Shown here: in pieces, positions 1 through 5,313 of the stretch
Layout: the number at the start of each line of letters is the position of its first letter
Position numbering within the stretch: position 1 is the stretch's first letter
NCBI GenBank assembly: GCA_019115685.1
Contig: DXDC01000477.1
Span: forward strand, 1-5,313
Length of the DNA stretch: 5,313 bases
Direction of reading: 5' to 3'
Origin: Candidatus Agrococcus pullicola
GTDB taxonomy: Bacteria > Actinomycetota > Actinomycetes > Actinomycetales > Microbacteriaceae
The notes under the pieces: generated by a model
What the model was told of the DNA's origin: nothing
The model's database searches: none
Seen by the model: the letters and a program-made list of their open reading frames with translations, nothing else
Made by a program: the position numbers and the translations under genes

Positions 1-1165
1 CGTCGCGGCGCACTGGAAGTACAAACAGGGTGCGCAATCCAGCGTGAGCGGCCAGGAAATGGCGTGGCTTGCGCACATCAACGACTGGCAGAGCGAGACC
101 GACGATCCGAGCGAATTCCTGGATTCTCTCCGGTTCGAGATCGGGGCCAAAGAGTTGTACGTGTACACGCCGAAGGGAAAAGTGATCGGTCTTTCGGCCG
201 GCGCGACACCGGTTGACTTCGCCTATGCCGTGCACACGGAGGTCGGTCACCGCACAATGGGGTCGAAGGTGAACGGAAGGCTCGTCCCTCTCGACACGCA
301 GCTTGCGACCGGTGACGTCGTCGAGATCTACACCTCGAAGAACCCAGACGCGGCACCGAGTAAGGATTGGCTCGGGTTCGTCAAGAGTGCAAGGGCACGC
401 AACAAAATCCGTCAGTGGTTCACGCGCGAGCGCCGAGACGAGGCGGTAGAGCACGGCAAGGACGCCATTGCGAAGGCAATGCGACGGCACAACCTGCCAT
501 TGCAGAAGCTGATGACGGGCGAGAGCCTCGCGGAAATCGCAGCTTCCATGCGATACGACGATGTGACGGCGCTCTACGCCGCAGTTGGTGAGGGGCACGT
601 CTCCAGCCAGTCGGTCCTCGAGAAGGTGGTCGCATCACTCGGTGTCGATGACGCGGAGGATCCCACGATCATTCCCCGGCAACAGCAGCGTCCGACGGAG
701 TCCGCCGCGGGCTCCTCGAGCGTGCTCGTTCGGGGCGCGCCAGACATCCTGGTGAAGCTTTCCAAATGCTGCGCGCCGGTTCCGGGGGACGACATCGTCG
801 GATTCATCACCCGCGGTCAGGGTGTCAGTGTGCACCTTCGCGACTGCCCCAATGTCGGTGGGCTCGTGGAGCAACAGTCCGACCGTATGATCGACGTCTC
901 CTGGGCAGATACCAGTAAGGGGTTGTTCCTGGTGAATATCCAGGTAGAGGCGCTCGATCGTTCAGGGCTGCTCTCCGATGTGACGAGTGTGCTCAGTGAG
1001 CATCACGTCAATATCCTTTCAGCGAGCGTGAACACCGGCAATGACCGGCTTGCCATCTCGAAGTTCAGCTTCGAAATCGGCGACGTGACGCATCTCGACA
1101 GTGTGCTGAACGCAGTTCGACGGATCGAGGCTGTCTACGACGTCTACAGGGTGACGACCGGCTGA
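1..1165 (+). CDS. relA: RelA/SpoT homologue, bifunctional (p)ppGpp synthetase/hydrolase, C-terminal part (5' truncated by window)
   Basis: RSH enzymes make and degrade the alarmone (p)ppGpp in the cytoplasm, with the C-terminal half sensing ribosome and amino-acid status. The reading frame is open from base 2, so the GTG at 44 is internal; 387 residues are visible of a usual 700-800. The fragment opens with AAHWKYK, a motif near the end of the synthetase domain, so the hydrolase domain and most of the synthetase lie upstream. Next come a TGS domain (fragment residues about 51-111, starting ELYVYTPKGK), a helical stretch with KDWLGFVKSARARNKIR, the conserved-cysteine motif (CC at residues 256-257, H278, C282 in VHLRDCPN), and a C-terminal ACT domain (about 308-387, with LDRSGLLSDVTSVL). 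All regulatory modules look intact. Whether both catalytic activities are present cannot be judged here. The stop codon lies inside the end of the convergent gene at 1144-1662. No clear terminator follows it. The family assignment is very secure. Confidence 0.97.
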   Translation, partial: VAAHWKYKQGAQSSVSGQEMAWLAHINDWQSETDDPSEFLDSLRFEIGAKELYVYTPKGKVIGLSAGATPVDFAYAVHTEVGHRTMGSKVNGRLVPLDTQLATGDVVEIYTSKNPDAAPSKDWLGFVKSARARNKIRQWFTRERRDEAVEHGKDAIAKAMRRHNLPLQKLMTGESLAEIAASMRYDDVTALYAAVGEGHVSSQSVLEKVVASLGVDDAEDPTIIPRQQQRPTESAAGSSSVLVRGAPDILVKLSKCCAPVPGDDIVGFITRGQGVSVHLRDCPNVGGLVEQQSDRMIDVSWADTSKGLFLVNIQVEALDRSGLLSDVTSVLSEHHVNILSASVNTGNDRLAISKFSFEIGDVTHLDSVLNAVRRIEAVYDVYRVTTG

Positions 1166-1662
1166 CCGCGCCGTAGTCGAGACAGACCGCGCTGTCGCAA
1201 CAAGGGCTGCACTCGTGGAGCACTCCGCAGTGCCTCGGACAAGCGTTCTCTCCCTCCCGCGAGTAGCAATGCACTGGTGAGCGCCTCCGGCCCGCAGGAG
1301 ACATCGTTCACGAGATGCAGGGCAGTGCGCAGCGGTGTCGTTACTCGCACACCGCAGAGGAATTCGGTATCTTCCTCGAAGACCAATCTGTGCCGGCGGA
1401 CCCTCACGCGGTGATCCTGCGGTATTCCGTGTCGCTGCCCGTCCTGGACGATGAGATCCAGCAGGCGTGGATAAGCGCCGAAGCCGTGCACCCACGCCGC
1501 GAGCCCGTGGGAGAGCGTCACGTGCTGGCCAGGCTCAAACGGGAGCCCGAAGACACGGTGCTTAGTGCACACCGCGGTGGCGACGGAGACGATCGAGTCG
1601 CCGATACGGATCGCTTCGCCGTCGAGCACCATTGCTGCTTGTTCTGCGATGGAATACTGCAT
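1144..1662 (-). CDS. Small uncharacterised protein, weakly AbiEi-like (actinobacterial DUF559-associated type)
   Basis: This is a 172-residue protein of unknown function. Around residues 47-60 it has HVTLSHGLAAWVHG, and around 104-117 GVRVTTPLRTALHL. Spacing and wording resemble the 'SH..AA..hG' and 'v.vT.p.RT..D.' segments that I associate with actinobacterial proteins annotated as AbiEi-family antitoxins or DUF559 proteins; this is recall, not a search. The usual Asp after the RT motif is His116 here. The N-terminus is short with no convincing winged helix, and the C-terminal tail is Arg/Leu-rich (RQRGLSRLRRG). No AbiEii nucleotidyltransferase toxin is next to it, so a toxin-antitoxin role is not supported. 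ATG at 1662 is preferred because a -10-like CATAGT ends 6 nt upstream, suggesting a leaderless message; a GTG at 1677 would add five residues, and neither start has a Shine-Dalgarno. Its last 22 bp overlap the relA 3' end. It is probably a real gene because the frame is open throughout and the protein has a plausible composition. Confidence 0.68.
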   Translation of the reverse strand: MQYSIAEQAAMVLDGEAIRIGDSIVSVATAVCTKHRVFGLPFEPGQHVTLSHGLAAWVHGFGAYPRLLDLIVQDGQRHGIPQDHRVRVRRHRLVFEEDTEFLCGVRVTTPLRTALHLVNDVSCGPEALTSALLLAGGRERLSEALRSAPRVQPLLRQRGLSRLRRGQPVVTL

Positions 1663-1668
1663 GCCGGT

Positions 1669-1674
1669 ACTATG
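1669..1674 (-). promoter_or_regulatory. Candidate -10 element for a leaderless small gene
   Basis: On the minus strand CATAGT matches four of six positions of TATAAT, including the A at position 2 and the T at position 6. It ends 6 nt before the ATG at 1662, so transcription would start at or next to the start codon. No good -35 hexamer is seen 16-19 nt upstream. Leaderless messages are common in actinobacteria, which makes this plausible but not proven. Confidence 0.33.
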
Positions 1675-1679
1675 CACGA

Positions 1680-1717
1680 ACAGGCCCGGCCCACGTGTTC
1701 CAGCGGACCGGGCCTGT
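1680..1717 (-). terminator. GC-rich hairpin, probable terminator of the DUF349 gene
   Basis: A perfect 10-bp inverted repeat (ACAGGCCCGG at 1680-1689 and its complement at 1708-1717) encloses an 18-nt loop. On the minus strand it starts 14 nt after the DUF349 stop codon. Only a weak T-rich tail follows (TCGTGC), so it is either a U-poor terminator, as is common in high-GC actinobacteria, or an mRNA 3'-end stabilising stem. It also sits just upstream of the small gene at 1144-1662 and would insulate that gene from read-through. Confidence 0.6.
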
Positions 1718-1731
1718 GCAGAACTCTTCCG

Positions 1732-2961
1732 TCAGCCCGCCGCGCGAGCCACCTCCAGCCACTGGCGTTTGGTCTCGAGTTCGCTCTCCAGCTCGCTCAC
1801 CTTCTTGTCGTTCTTGGCCTGCTTCGCCGCCGTGATCTCGACTTCAAGCTGCTCGATGGATTCCTCCAGCTGCCCCGCGAGACCTTCCGAACGCGCCTTG
1901 CGCTCCGGGTTCGTCGCATTCCAGTGCTGCTCGTCGAGTGAGCGCACGTGCTGCTCGATCCGGCGCAGGCCGTCTTCCACTTCGCGGATGCTGTCACGGG
2001 GCACTTTGCCAACTTCGTCCCACTCGCGCTGGATCTTCGTCAGGGCCTCCCGCGCGGCGTTGCGGTCGGTGGCGTCGAGAATGGGCTTCGCTTCGTCGAG
2101 CAGCGCGCGTTTCGCAACAAGATTTTCGGCGAATTCGGCGTCTTCCGCTGCGCGGATCTCCGCTTTCGCGTCGAAGAGAACATCGCCGGCTGCCTTGAAT
2201 TCAGCCCAGAGCGCGTCGTCCACCTTCCGCCCGGCTCTTCCTGCAGCCTTCCAGCGATCGAGCAGCGAGCGGTACGCGGGGATGCCGTCTGCGCCCTTCG
2301 GTGCGAGCGCTTTTGCCTCATCGATCAGTAGCTGCTTCTCCGTCTTGGCTTGTTTGTGCTGCGCATCGAGCTGAGCGAAGAACTGGCGGCGTGCGGCCTC
2401 GACCGTGGTGCGGGCGGCACGAAATCGCTTCCAGAGGGCATCGTTCGTCGATTTGGGGAGGCGTGGCCCGTTGGCTTGGTGGGCCTTCCACTGAGCGAAC
2501 AGTGCCTCGATCTCGGCGGACACGTCTTTCCACTTCACGTTGCTGAGGTCGCGCGCGGCGATTGCCTCGACCGTGAGCACGATCTGCGTGCGTTCCTCTT
2601 CGGCCTTCGCGAGCGCGGCGCGCTGTTCCTCTCGCTGCTGTTCGGCCAGTTCGTCGCTCTGCTCCGTGATGGCCCGAAGGCGAGTAGCGAGGGCTGCGAG
2701 GTCGCCGACGGCCTTCCCCTCCGCTACCTGTTCGGCGAGCTTGTTCGCCGATTTCGCGATGTCGGAGGCATTCGCACCTCCCCGGACGCGCTGCTCGAGC
2801 AGCCTGACCTGGCCCTCCAGGTCGGCGAACTTGCGCTCGAAGAGCGCCAGCGCTTCTTCATGTGTACCGTCGGGGTACTGGCCGACCTCGTGCCAATCAT
2901 CCTCGTAGCGAACGAATACGGTGCCGGTCTCGTCGACCTTGCCAAATGGGTTTTCAGGCAT
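1732..2961 (-). CDS. DUF349 domain-containing protein with three tandem helical repeats
   Basis: This 409-residue cytoplasmic protein has no cysteine, no signal peptide and no membrane segment. Three DUF349-type units are visible: QWK at 157-159 with DALWKRF at 174-180; RWK at 236-238 with DALWAEF at 249-255; and a more divergent third unit, EWDEVGKVP at 313-321. The anchor tryptophans W158, W237 and W314 are 79 and 77 residues apart. The N-terminus (FVRYEDDWHEVGQYPDGTHEEAL) is a short separate segment. Long charged helices at about 35-60, 100-125 and 353-405 suggest coiled coils. DUF349 has no firmly established biochemical role that I can name, and none is assigned; the gene commonly occurs near relA and ppiB in actinobacteria. 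ATG at 2961 is chosen because AAGGA lies 6 nt upstream; an ATG at 2991 would add ten residues with no such site. The gene follows the cyclophilin gene by 64 bp on the same strand, possibly as its operon partner, and ends before the 1680-1717 hairpin. Confidence 0.93.
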   Translation of the reverse strand: MPENPFGKVDETGTVFVRYEDDWHEVGQYPDGTHEEALALFERKFADLEGQVRLLEQRVRGGANASDIAKSANKLAEQVAEGKAVGDLAALATRLRAITEQSDELAEQQREEQRAALAKAEEERTQIVLTVEAIAARDLSNVKWKDVSAEIEALFAQWKAHQANGPRLPKSTNDALWKRFRAARTTVEAARRQFFAQLDAQHKQAKTEKQLLIDEAKALAPKGADGIPAYRSLLDRWKAAGRAGRKVDDALWAEFKAAGDVLFDAKAEIRAAEDAEFAENLVAKRALLDEAKPILDATDRNAAREALTKIQREWDEVGKVPRDSIREVEDGLRRIEQHVRSLDEQHWNATNPERKARSEGLAGQLEESIEQLEVEITAAKQAKNDKKVSELESELETKRQWLEVARAAG

Positions 2962-2965
2962 GAAT

Positions 2966-2972
2966 CTTCCTT
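2966..2972 (-). promoter_or_regulatory. Ribosome binding site of the DUF349 gene (decides the start)
   Basis: On the minus strand AAGGAAG precedes the ATG at 2961, with 6 nt between AAGGA and the start codon. This favours 2961 over the in-frame ATG at 2991. The cyclophilin gene has the same core and spacing. Confidence 0.75.
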
Positions 2973-3001
2973 GTGTGCGACAGGGCTGCATTCAACACTA
3001 G

Positions 3002-3024
3002 CGTTCAGGCCTGCGGCGTGAACG
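3002..3024 (-). other. Weak hairpin in the ppiB-DUF349 spacer
   Basis: A 6-bp inverted repeat (CGTTCA at 3002-3007 and its complement TGAACG at 3019-3024) surrounds an 11-nt GC-rich loop directly after the cyclophilin stop codon. It has no U-tract. It could attenuate read-through into the DUF349 gene or protect the mRNA end, or it could be chance. The 64-bp spacer holds no convincing promoter, although TAGTGT (minus strand, 2995-3000) is a poor -10 candidate. Confidence 0.25.
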
Positions 3025-3025
3025 T

Positions 3026-3817
3026 CTACTCGAGAAGGAGTGACTCGATCGTTATCTCTTCATTGGGCGGACCGTCGGGGGCGGCGTCCTGAATACCTAT
3101 GGAAACCACCTGATCGATGAACTGCTCGAGTCCGTCCGTGACTGTGCCGACGACCGTGTAGCCGCCCGCCGCGTCACTGGGAATCGTGGTGTCTTCGTAC
3201 ACGACGAAGAACTGGTGACCGTTACTGTTCGGATTGTTGCTTTGACGCGCCATCGCGATTGTGCCGGCGGGGTAGACGTCGTCTTGTGGGGCGTTCTCGA
3301 TGGGGCCGTACTGGAAGTCGGGATCGCCCATGCCATCACCGGCAAGCGAGCCGCACTGCAGGAGCTTGAAGTCGTCCGAGTCGGTGAGGCGGTGACAAAT
3401 CTTGCCTTCGTAGTAGCCGTCCTGCGAGCTTCCTACGAGCGCCGACACTGCCTGCGGCGCTGCGGCACCGTCCAGTTCAACCGACAGCTCGACACCGTTG
3501 ATCGTAAGGCTGCCGTTCCAGCTGCGACCCTCCGCCAGCGATGCGTCGGGAACGGCATCGGTAACGACCACGTCCTCTTCGGGAGGAGCGGTGTCGGTCG
3601 GTTCGGTGGTCTGCGTCTCCTCTTCGAGAGCCGCGAGCTCGTCGTCGCGCTGACCCTGAACGTGCAGCGTGACTGCGGTTCCCACCGCGCCCGCAACAAC
3701 AACGGCGAGCACCGCAAATATGTTGTCGCGAACGCGCCGCCGGCGCTTGTGCTCGTGTACGTCCTGCCGTGCTCGGTAATCGCGCACGCGGCGCTTCTGC
3801 TCTTTGGAGGTTGCCAC
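3026..3817 (-). CDS. ppiB: Membrane-anchored cyclophilin-type peptidyl-prolyl cis-trans isomerase
   Basis: This 263-residue protein should catalyse proline cis-trans isomerisation outside the membrane. Residues 1-32 are strongly basic (KRRRRVRD at 24-31), followed by one hydrophobic span at about 33-51, so a type II anchor with the C-terminus outside is expected. A Glu/Thr/Pro-rich acidic linker covers about 57-92. The cyclophilin domain covers about 100-262. Visible landmarks are CHR at 141-143 (R143 aligns with catalytic Arg55 of human CypA), F150, Q154 in LLQCG, MARQ at 189-192, HQFF at 201-204 (F204 aligns with Phe113), and GYTVVGTV at 219-226. The Trp121 equivalent is missing, as in many bacterial members. 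C141 and C155 are the only cysteines and might form a disulfide. GTG at 3817 is chosen because AAGGA lies 6 nt upstream; the frame stays open further upstream into rarA but without a credible start. It is divergent from rarA and upstream of the DUF349 gene. Confidence 0.95.
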   Translation of the reverse strand: MATSKEQKRRVRDYRARQDVHEHKRRRRVRDNIFAVLAVVVAGAVGTAVTLHVQGQRDDELAALEEETQTTEPTDTAPPEEDVVVTDAVPDASLAEGRSWNGSLTINGVELSVELDGAAAPQAVSALVGSSQDGYYEGKICHRLTDSDDFKLLQCGSLAGDGMGDPDFQYGPIENAPQDDVYPAGTIAMARQSNNPNSNGHQFFVVYEDTTIPSDAAGGYTVVGTVTDGLEQFIDQVVSIGIQDAAPDGPPNEEITIESLLLE

Positions 3818-3819
3818 TA

Positions 3820-3830
3820 CCTGTCCTTCC
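3820..3830 (-). promoter_or_regulatory. Ribosome binding site of ppiB (supports the GTG start)
   Basis: On the minus strand GGAAGGACAGG lies just before the GTG at 3817. The AAGGA core is 6 nt from the start codon, the usual distance. This identifies the GTG as the start in a frame that stays open for another 390 bases upstream. Confidence 0.7.
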
Positions 3831-3842
3831 AGATCTCGCAAT

Positions 3843-3848
3843 AGCCTA
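3843..3848 (-). promoter_or_regulatory. Candidate -10 element for the ppiB-DUF349 unit
   Basis: TAGGCT on the minus strand resembles the -10 hexamers of housekeeping-sigma promoters in high-GC actinobacteria. Transcription would begin near 3836, giving a leader of about 19 nt that includes the AAGGA site. The region 17-18 nt upstream has no strong TTGACA match. Confidence 0.42.
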
Positions 3849-3887
3849 CCCGCAACGGCGACTCGATTCGTGGCGTCGGCGGTGTGA

Positions 3888-3893
3888 AATAGT
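3888..3893 (+). promoter_or_regulatory. Candidate -10 element for rarA
   Basis: AATAGT matches four of six positions of TATAAT and ends 9 nt before the rarA ATG. Transcription would start at or within a few bases of the start codon, so the message would be leaderless or nearly so. This fits the lack of a convincing Shine-Dalgarno (only TTGAGTTC precedes the ATG). No clear -35 is seen. Confidence 0.33.
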
Positions 3894-3902
3894 CTTGAGT
3901 TC

Positions 3903-5264
3903 ATGACGCAGGAGATGGGGGCATTAGTCGGCGGGTTCGGGGGCGGTTCACCAACCGCGCCGCTCGCCGTGCGGATGCGACCTCGTGGGCTCGAGGAAGT
4001 TGTCGGGCAACAGCACCTGCTGCGCGCGGGTTCCGCGCTGCGGAATCTGGCCGAACCGGGTTCGAACATCACGCAGTCGGTCATTCTCTGGGGGCCTCCC
4101 GGCACCGGGAAGACGACGCTGGCGGGTGCCGTCGCGTATTCGTCTGATCGCCGCTTCGTGGAACTCTCTGCAGTCACGGCCGGTGTTCGCGACGTGCGGA
4201 GAGTCATGGAGGAGGCGCTGAGTCAGCGCGACCTGTACGGCAGCGCTACGGTGCTGTTCCTCGATGAAATCCACCGTTTTACCAAAGCGCAGCAGGATGC
4301 GCTGCTACCAGGTGTCGAGAACGGATGGGTAACGCTTATCGCGGCGACCACCGAGAATCCCTCCTTCAGCATTATCACGCCGTTGCTGTCTCGGTCGCTG
4401 CTCCTGACGCTGCAGCCTCTGGAGGAGAGCGATCTCGCTGCCCTTATCGATCGTGCAGTTGTGGATGAACGCGGACTGGCGGGGGCTGTCACGCTCGATG
4501 ACGCTGCTCGCTCCGCCATGGTGAGGCTGGCGCAGGGCGATGCGAGACGCGCTCTTACTGCGCTGGAGGCCGCTGCGTCACACGCTCGTGCCCAAGCAGC
4601 CGACGAAACGGGCGCGACGATTTCCGCTGAGACCGTTGCTGAGAGTGTGGACCGTGCTCTTCTGCGGTATGACCGTGACGGCGACCAGCACTATGACGTG
4701 ACGAGTGCGTTCATCAAGTCGATGCGTGGATCCGACCCCGACGCTGCTGTGCACTATTTGGCTCGCATGATAGAGGCGGGGGAGGATCCACGGTTCATTG
4801 CTAGACGACTTATCGTGCACGCCGCGGAAGACGTCGGTATGGCAGACCCGCAGGCACTCCCGATCGCGGTTGCGGCTGCCGAGTCCGCTCAGTTGATCGG
4901 CCTGCCGGAAGCCCGCATCCCGCTCGCCGAGGCAACCATCTACATCGCCTCAGCGCCGAAGTCGAACGCCGTGATTCGGGCCATCGACTCGGCGATGACC
5001 GACGTTCGCAACGGACGCATGGGGCCGGTTCCGAAGCATCTCCGAGACGCCCACTACGCGGGAGCGAAACAGCACGGCCACGGAAAGGGCTATAAATATC
5101 CGCATGACGCTCCGAACAGTGTAGCGAGGCAACAGCACTTGCCCGACGAGCTCGTCGGGGTCCGATACTACGAGCCGGGGCCGAACGGCTACGAACGAAC
5201 CATAGGGGAGCGTCTAGAGAAGATTCGTGCGATCCTGCGTGGCGACAACCAATCACCCCGCTAG
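3903..5264 (+). CDS. rarA: Replication-associated recombination protein A, RarA/MgsA/WRNIP1-family AAA+ ATPase
   Basis: RarA is a clamp-loader-like AAA+ ATPase that acts at stalled or gapped replication forks. The 453-residue length is normal. Walker A is GPPGTGKT at 64-71 with K70; Walker B is [10 protein letters not shown] at 117-126; sensor 1 lies in AATTENP at 147-153; the arginine finger is R164 in LLSRS; sensor 2 is GDARRAL at 212-218 with R215. The C-terminal part has the family signatures [10 protein letters not shown] (256-265), [15 protein letters not shown] (268-282), and [10 protein letters not shown] (294-303) followed by HAAEDVGM (306-313), marking the region that forms the tetramer, and it ends in a normal RarA tail with KYPHDAP. 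All ATPase residues are present. The start is the ATG at 3903; an in-frame ATG at 3915 is possible but less likely. Leucine 8 uses TTA, a rare codon in such genomes. The gene is divergent from ppiB across 85 bp, and a strong hairpin starts 2 bp after its stop codon. Confidence 0.97.
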   Translation: MTQEMGALVGGFGGGSPTAPLAVRMRPRGLEEVVGQQHLLRAGSALRNLAEPGSNITQSVILWGPPGTGKTTLAGAVAYSSDRRFVELSAVTAGVRDVRRVMEEALSQRDLYGSATVLFLDEIHRFTKAQQDALLPGVENGWVTLIAATTENPSFSIITPLLSRSLLLTLQPLEESDLAALIDRAVVDERGLAGAVTLDDAARSAMVRLAQGDARRALTALEAAASHARAQAADETGATISAETVAESVDRALLRYDRDGDQHYDVTSAFIKSMRGSDPDAAVHYLARMIEAGEDPRFIARRLIVHAAEDVGMADPQALPIAVAAAESAQLIGLPEARIPLAEATIYIASAPKSNAVIRAIDSAMTDVRNGRMGPVPKHLRDAHYAGAKQHGHGKGYKYPHDAPNSVARQQHLPDELVGVRYYEPGPNGYERTIGERLEKIRAILRGDNQSPR

Positions 5265-5266
5265 GG

Positions 5267-5313
5267 TGCGAAAAACTTCGAAACATGACCGTCATGTTTC
5301 GAAGTTTTTCGCA
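5267..5313 (+). terminator. Perfect 47-bp palindrome, probable intrinsic terminator after rarA
   Basis: Arms of 23 nt (5267-5289 and 5291-5313) are exact reverse complements around a single C at 5290. In RNA the core stem (5276-5289 with 5291-5304) is followed by five U residues at 5305-5309, the layout of an intrinsic terminator. The matching A-tract at 5271-5275 would give the same on the other strand, so it could be bidirectional. It begins 2 bp after the rarA stop codon. The arms are about 39% G+C, well below the surroundings. The repeat ends exactly at the window edge, so its true extent and the next gene are unknown. Confidence 0.75.

Noticed and set aside
44..46. GTG as the start of a complete 373-residue gene
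   Set aside because: The frame is open to the window edge and the upstream codons encode the conserved RSH motif AAHWKYK, so the gene simply begins outside the window.
1144..1662. Complete AbiE toxin-antitoxin module
   Set aside because: No AbiEii-like nucleotidyltransferase gene is present on either side; neighbours are relA and the DUF349 gene.
1315..2374. Long plus-strand open frames across the small gene and the DUF349 gene
   Set aside because: They translate to low-complexity Ser/Arg/Ala-rich sequence with no family motifs and lie antisense to a clear DUF349 gene; they are shadows of high-GC coding.
2350..3021. Plus-strand open frame of 223 codons
   Set aside because: It is antisense to the DUF349 gene, with no recognisable motif and no ribosome binding site considered convincing.
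3215..3844. Plus-strand open frame of 209 codons
   Set aside because: It is fully antisense to the well-supported cyclophilin gene and has no recognisable domain.
3818..4207. N-terminal extension of the cyclophilin into rarA
   Set aside because: It would overlap the rarA ATPase core for about 300 bases and has no plausible start, while the GTG at 3817 has a good ribosome binding site.
4810..5295. Minus-strand open frame of 161 codons starting inside the terminal palindrome
   Set aside because: It is antisense to the rarA C-terminal domain, Arg/Ser-rich and without motifs.
5276..5304. Actinobacterial LexA (SOS) box or dif-like site within the palindrome
   Set aside because: The TCGAA half-sites are 25 bp from end to end instead of the 16-bp TCGAAC-N4-GTTCGA layout, and the centre does not resemble a dif site.
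1..5313. tRNA, rRNA, CRISPR arrays, insertion sequences or prophage genes
   Set aside because: No cloverleaf, spaced direct repeats, transposase or integrase motifs were seen; nearly all bases are in housekeeping coding sequence.

Overview
The window looks like chromosomal core DNA from a high-GC actinobacterium, most likely of the Microbacteriaceae type. Base composition is around 60% G+C by eye. The gene set and order (RSH stringent-response enzyme, DUF349 protein, membrane-anchored cyclophilin, AAA+ ATPase RarA) are a familiar actinobacterial neighbourhood. The family-level assignment is an inference from gene order and protein style, not from a marker-gene comparison.

Layout. Bases 1-1165 (+) hold the C-terminal half of a RelA/SpoT-type (p)ppGpp enzyme, cut by the window edge. 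It keeps the last part of the synthetase domain, the TGS domain, the helical region, the conserved-cysteine motif and the ACT domain. A small minus-strand gene (1144-1662) converges on it and overlaps its end by 22 bp. That product is poorly characterised and weakly resembles the actinobacterial AbiEi-like/DUF559-associated proteins. A GC-rich hairpin (1680-1717) separates it from a minus-strand pair: the cyclophilin gene (3026-3817) followed 64 bp later by the DUF349 gene (1732-2961). An 85-bp divergent intergenic region (3818-3902) separates this pair from rarA (3903-5264, +). rarA ends 2 bp before a perfect 47-bp palindrome (5267-5313) that fits an intrinsic, possibly bidirectional, terminator and runs exactly to the window edge.

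Functionally the genes are housekeeping and stress related: alarmone metabolism (RSH), extracytoplasmic protein folding (cyclophilin), replication-fork maintenance (RarA) and a helical protein of unknown role (DUF349). The minus-strand pair may be one transcription unit starting in the divergent region. No mobile element, CRISPR array, RNA gene or clear new system is visible. The best points for a second look are the terminal palindrome, the unexplained small gene convergent with relA, the DUF349 internal repeats, and apparently leaderless starts for two genes.
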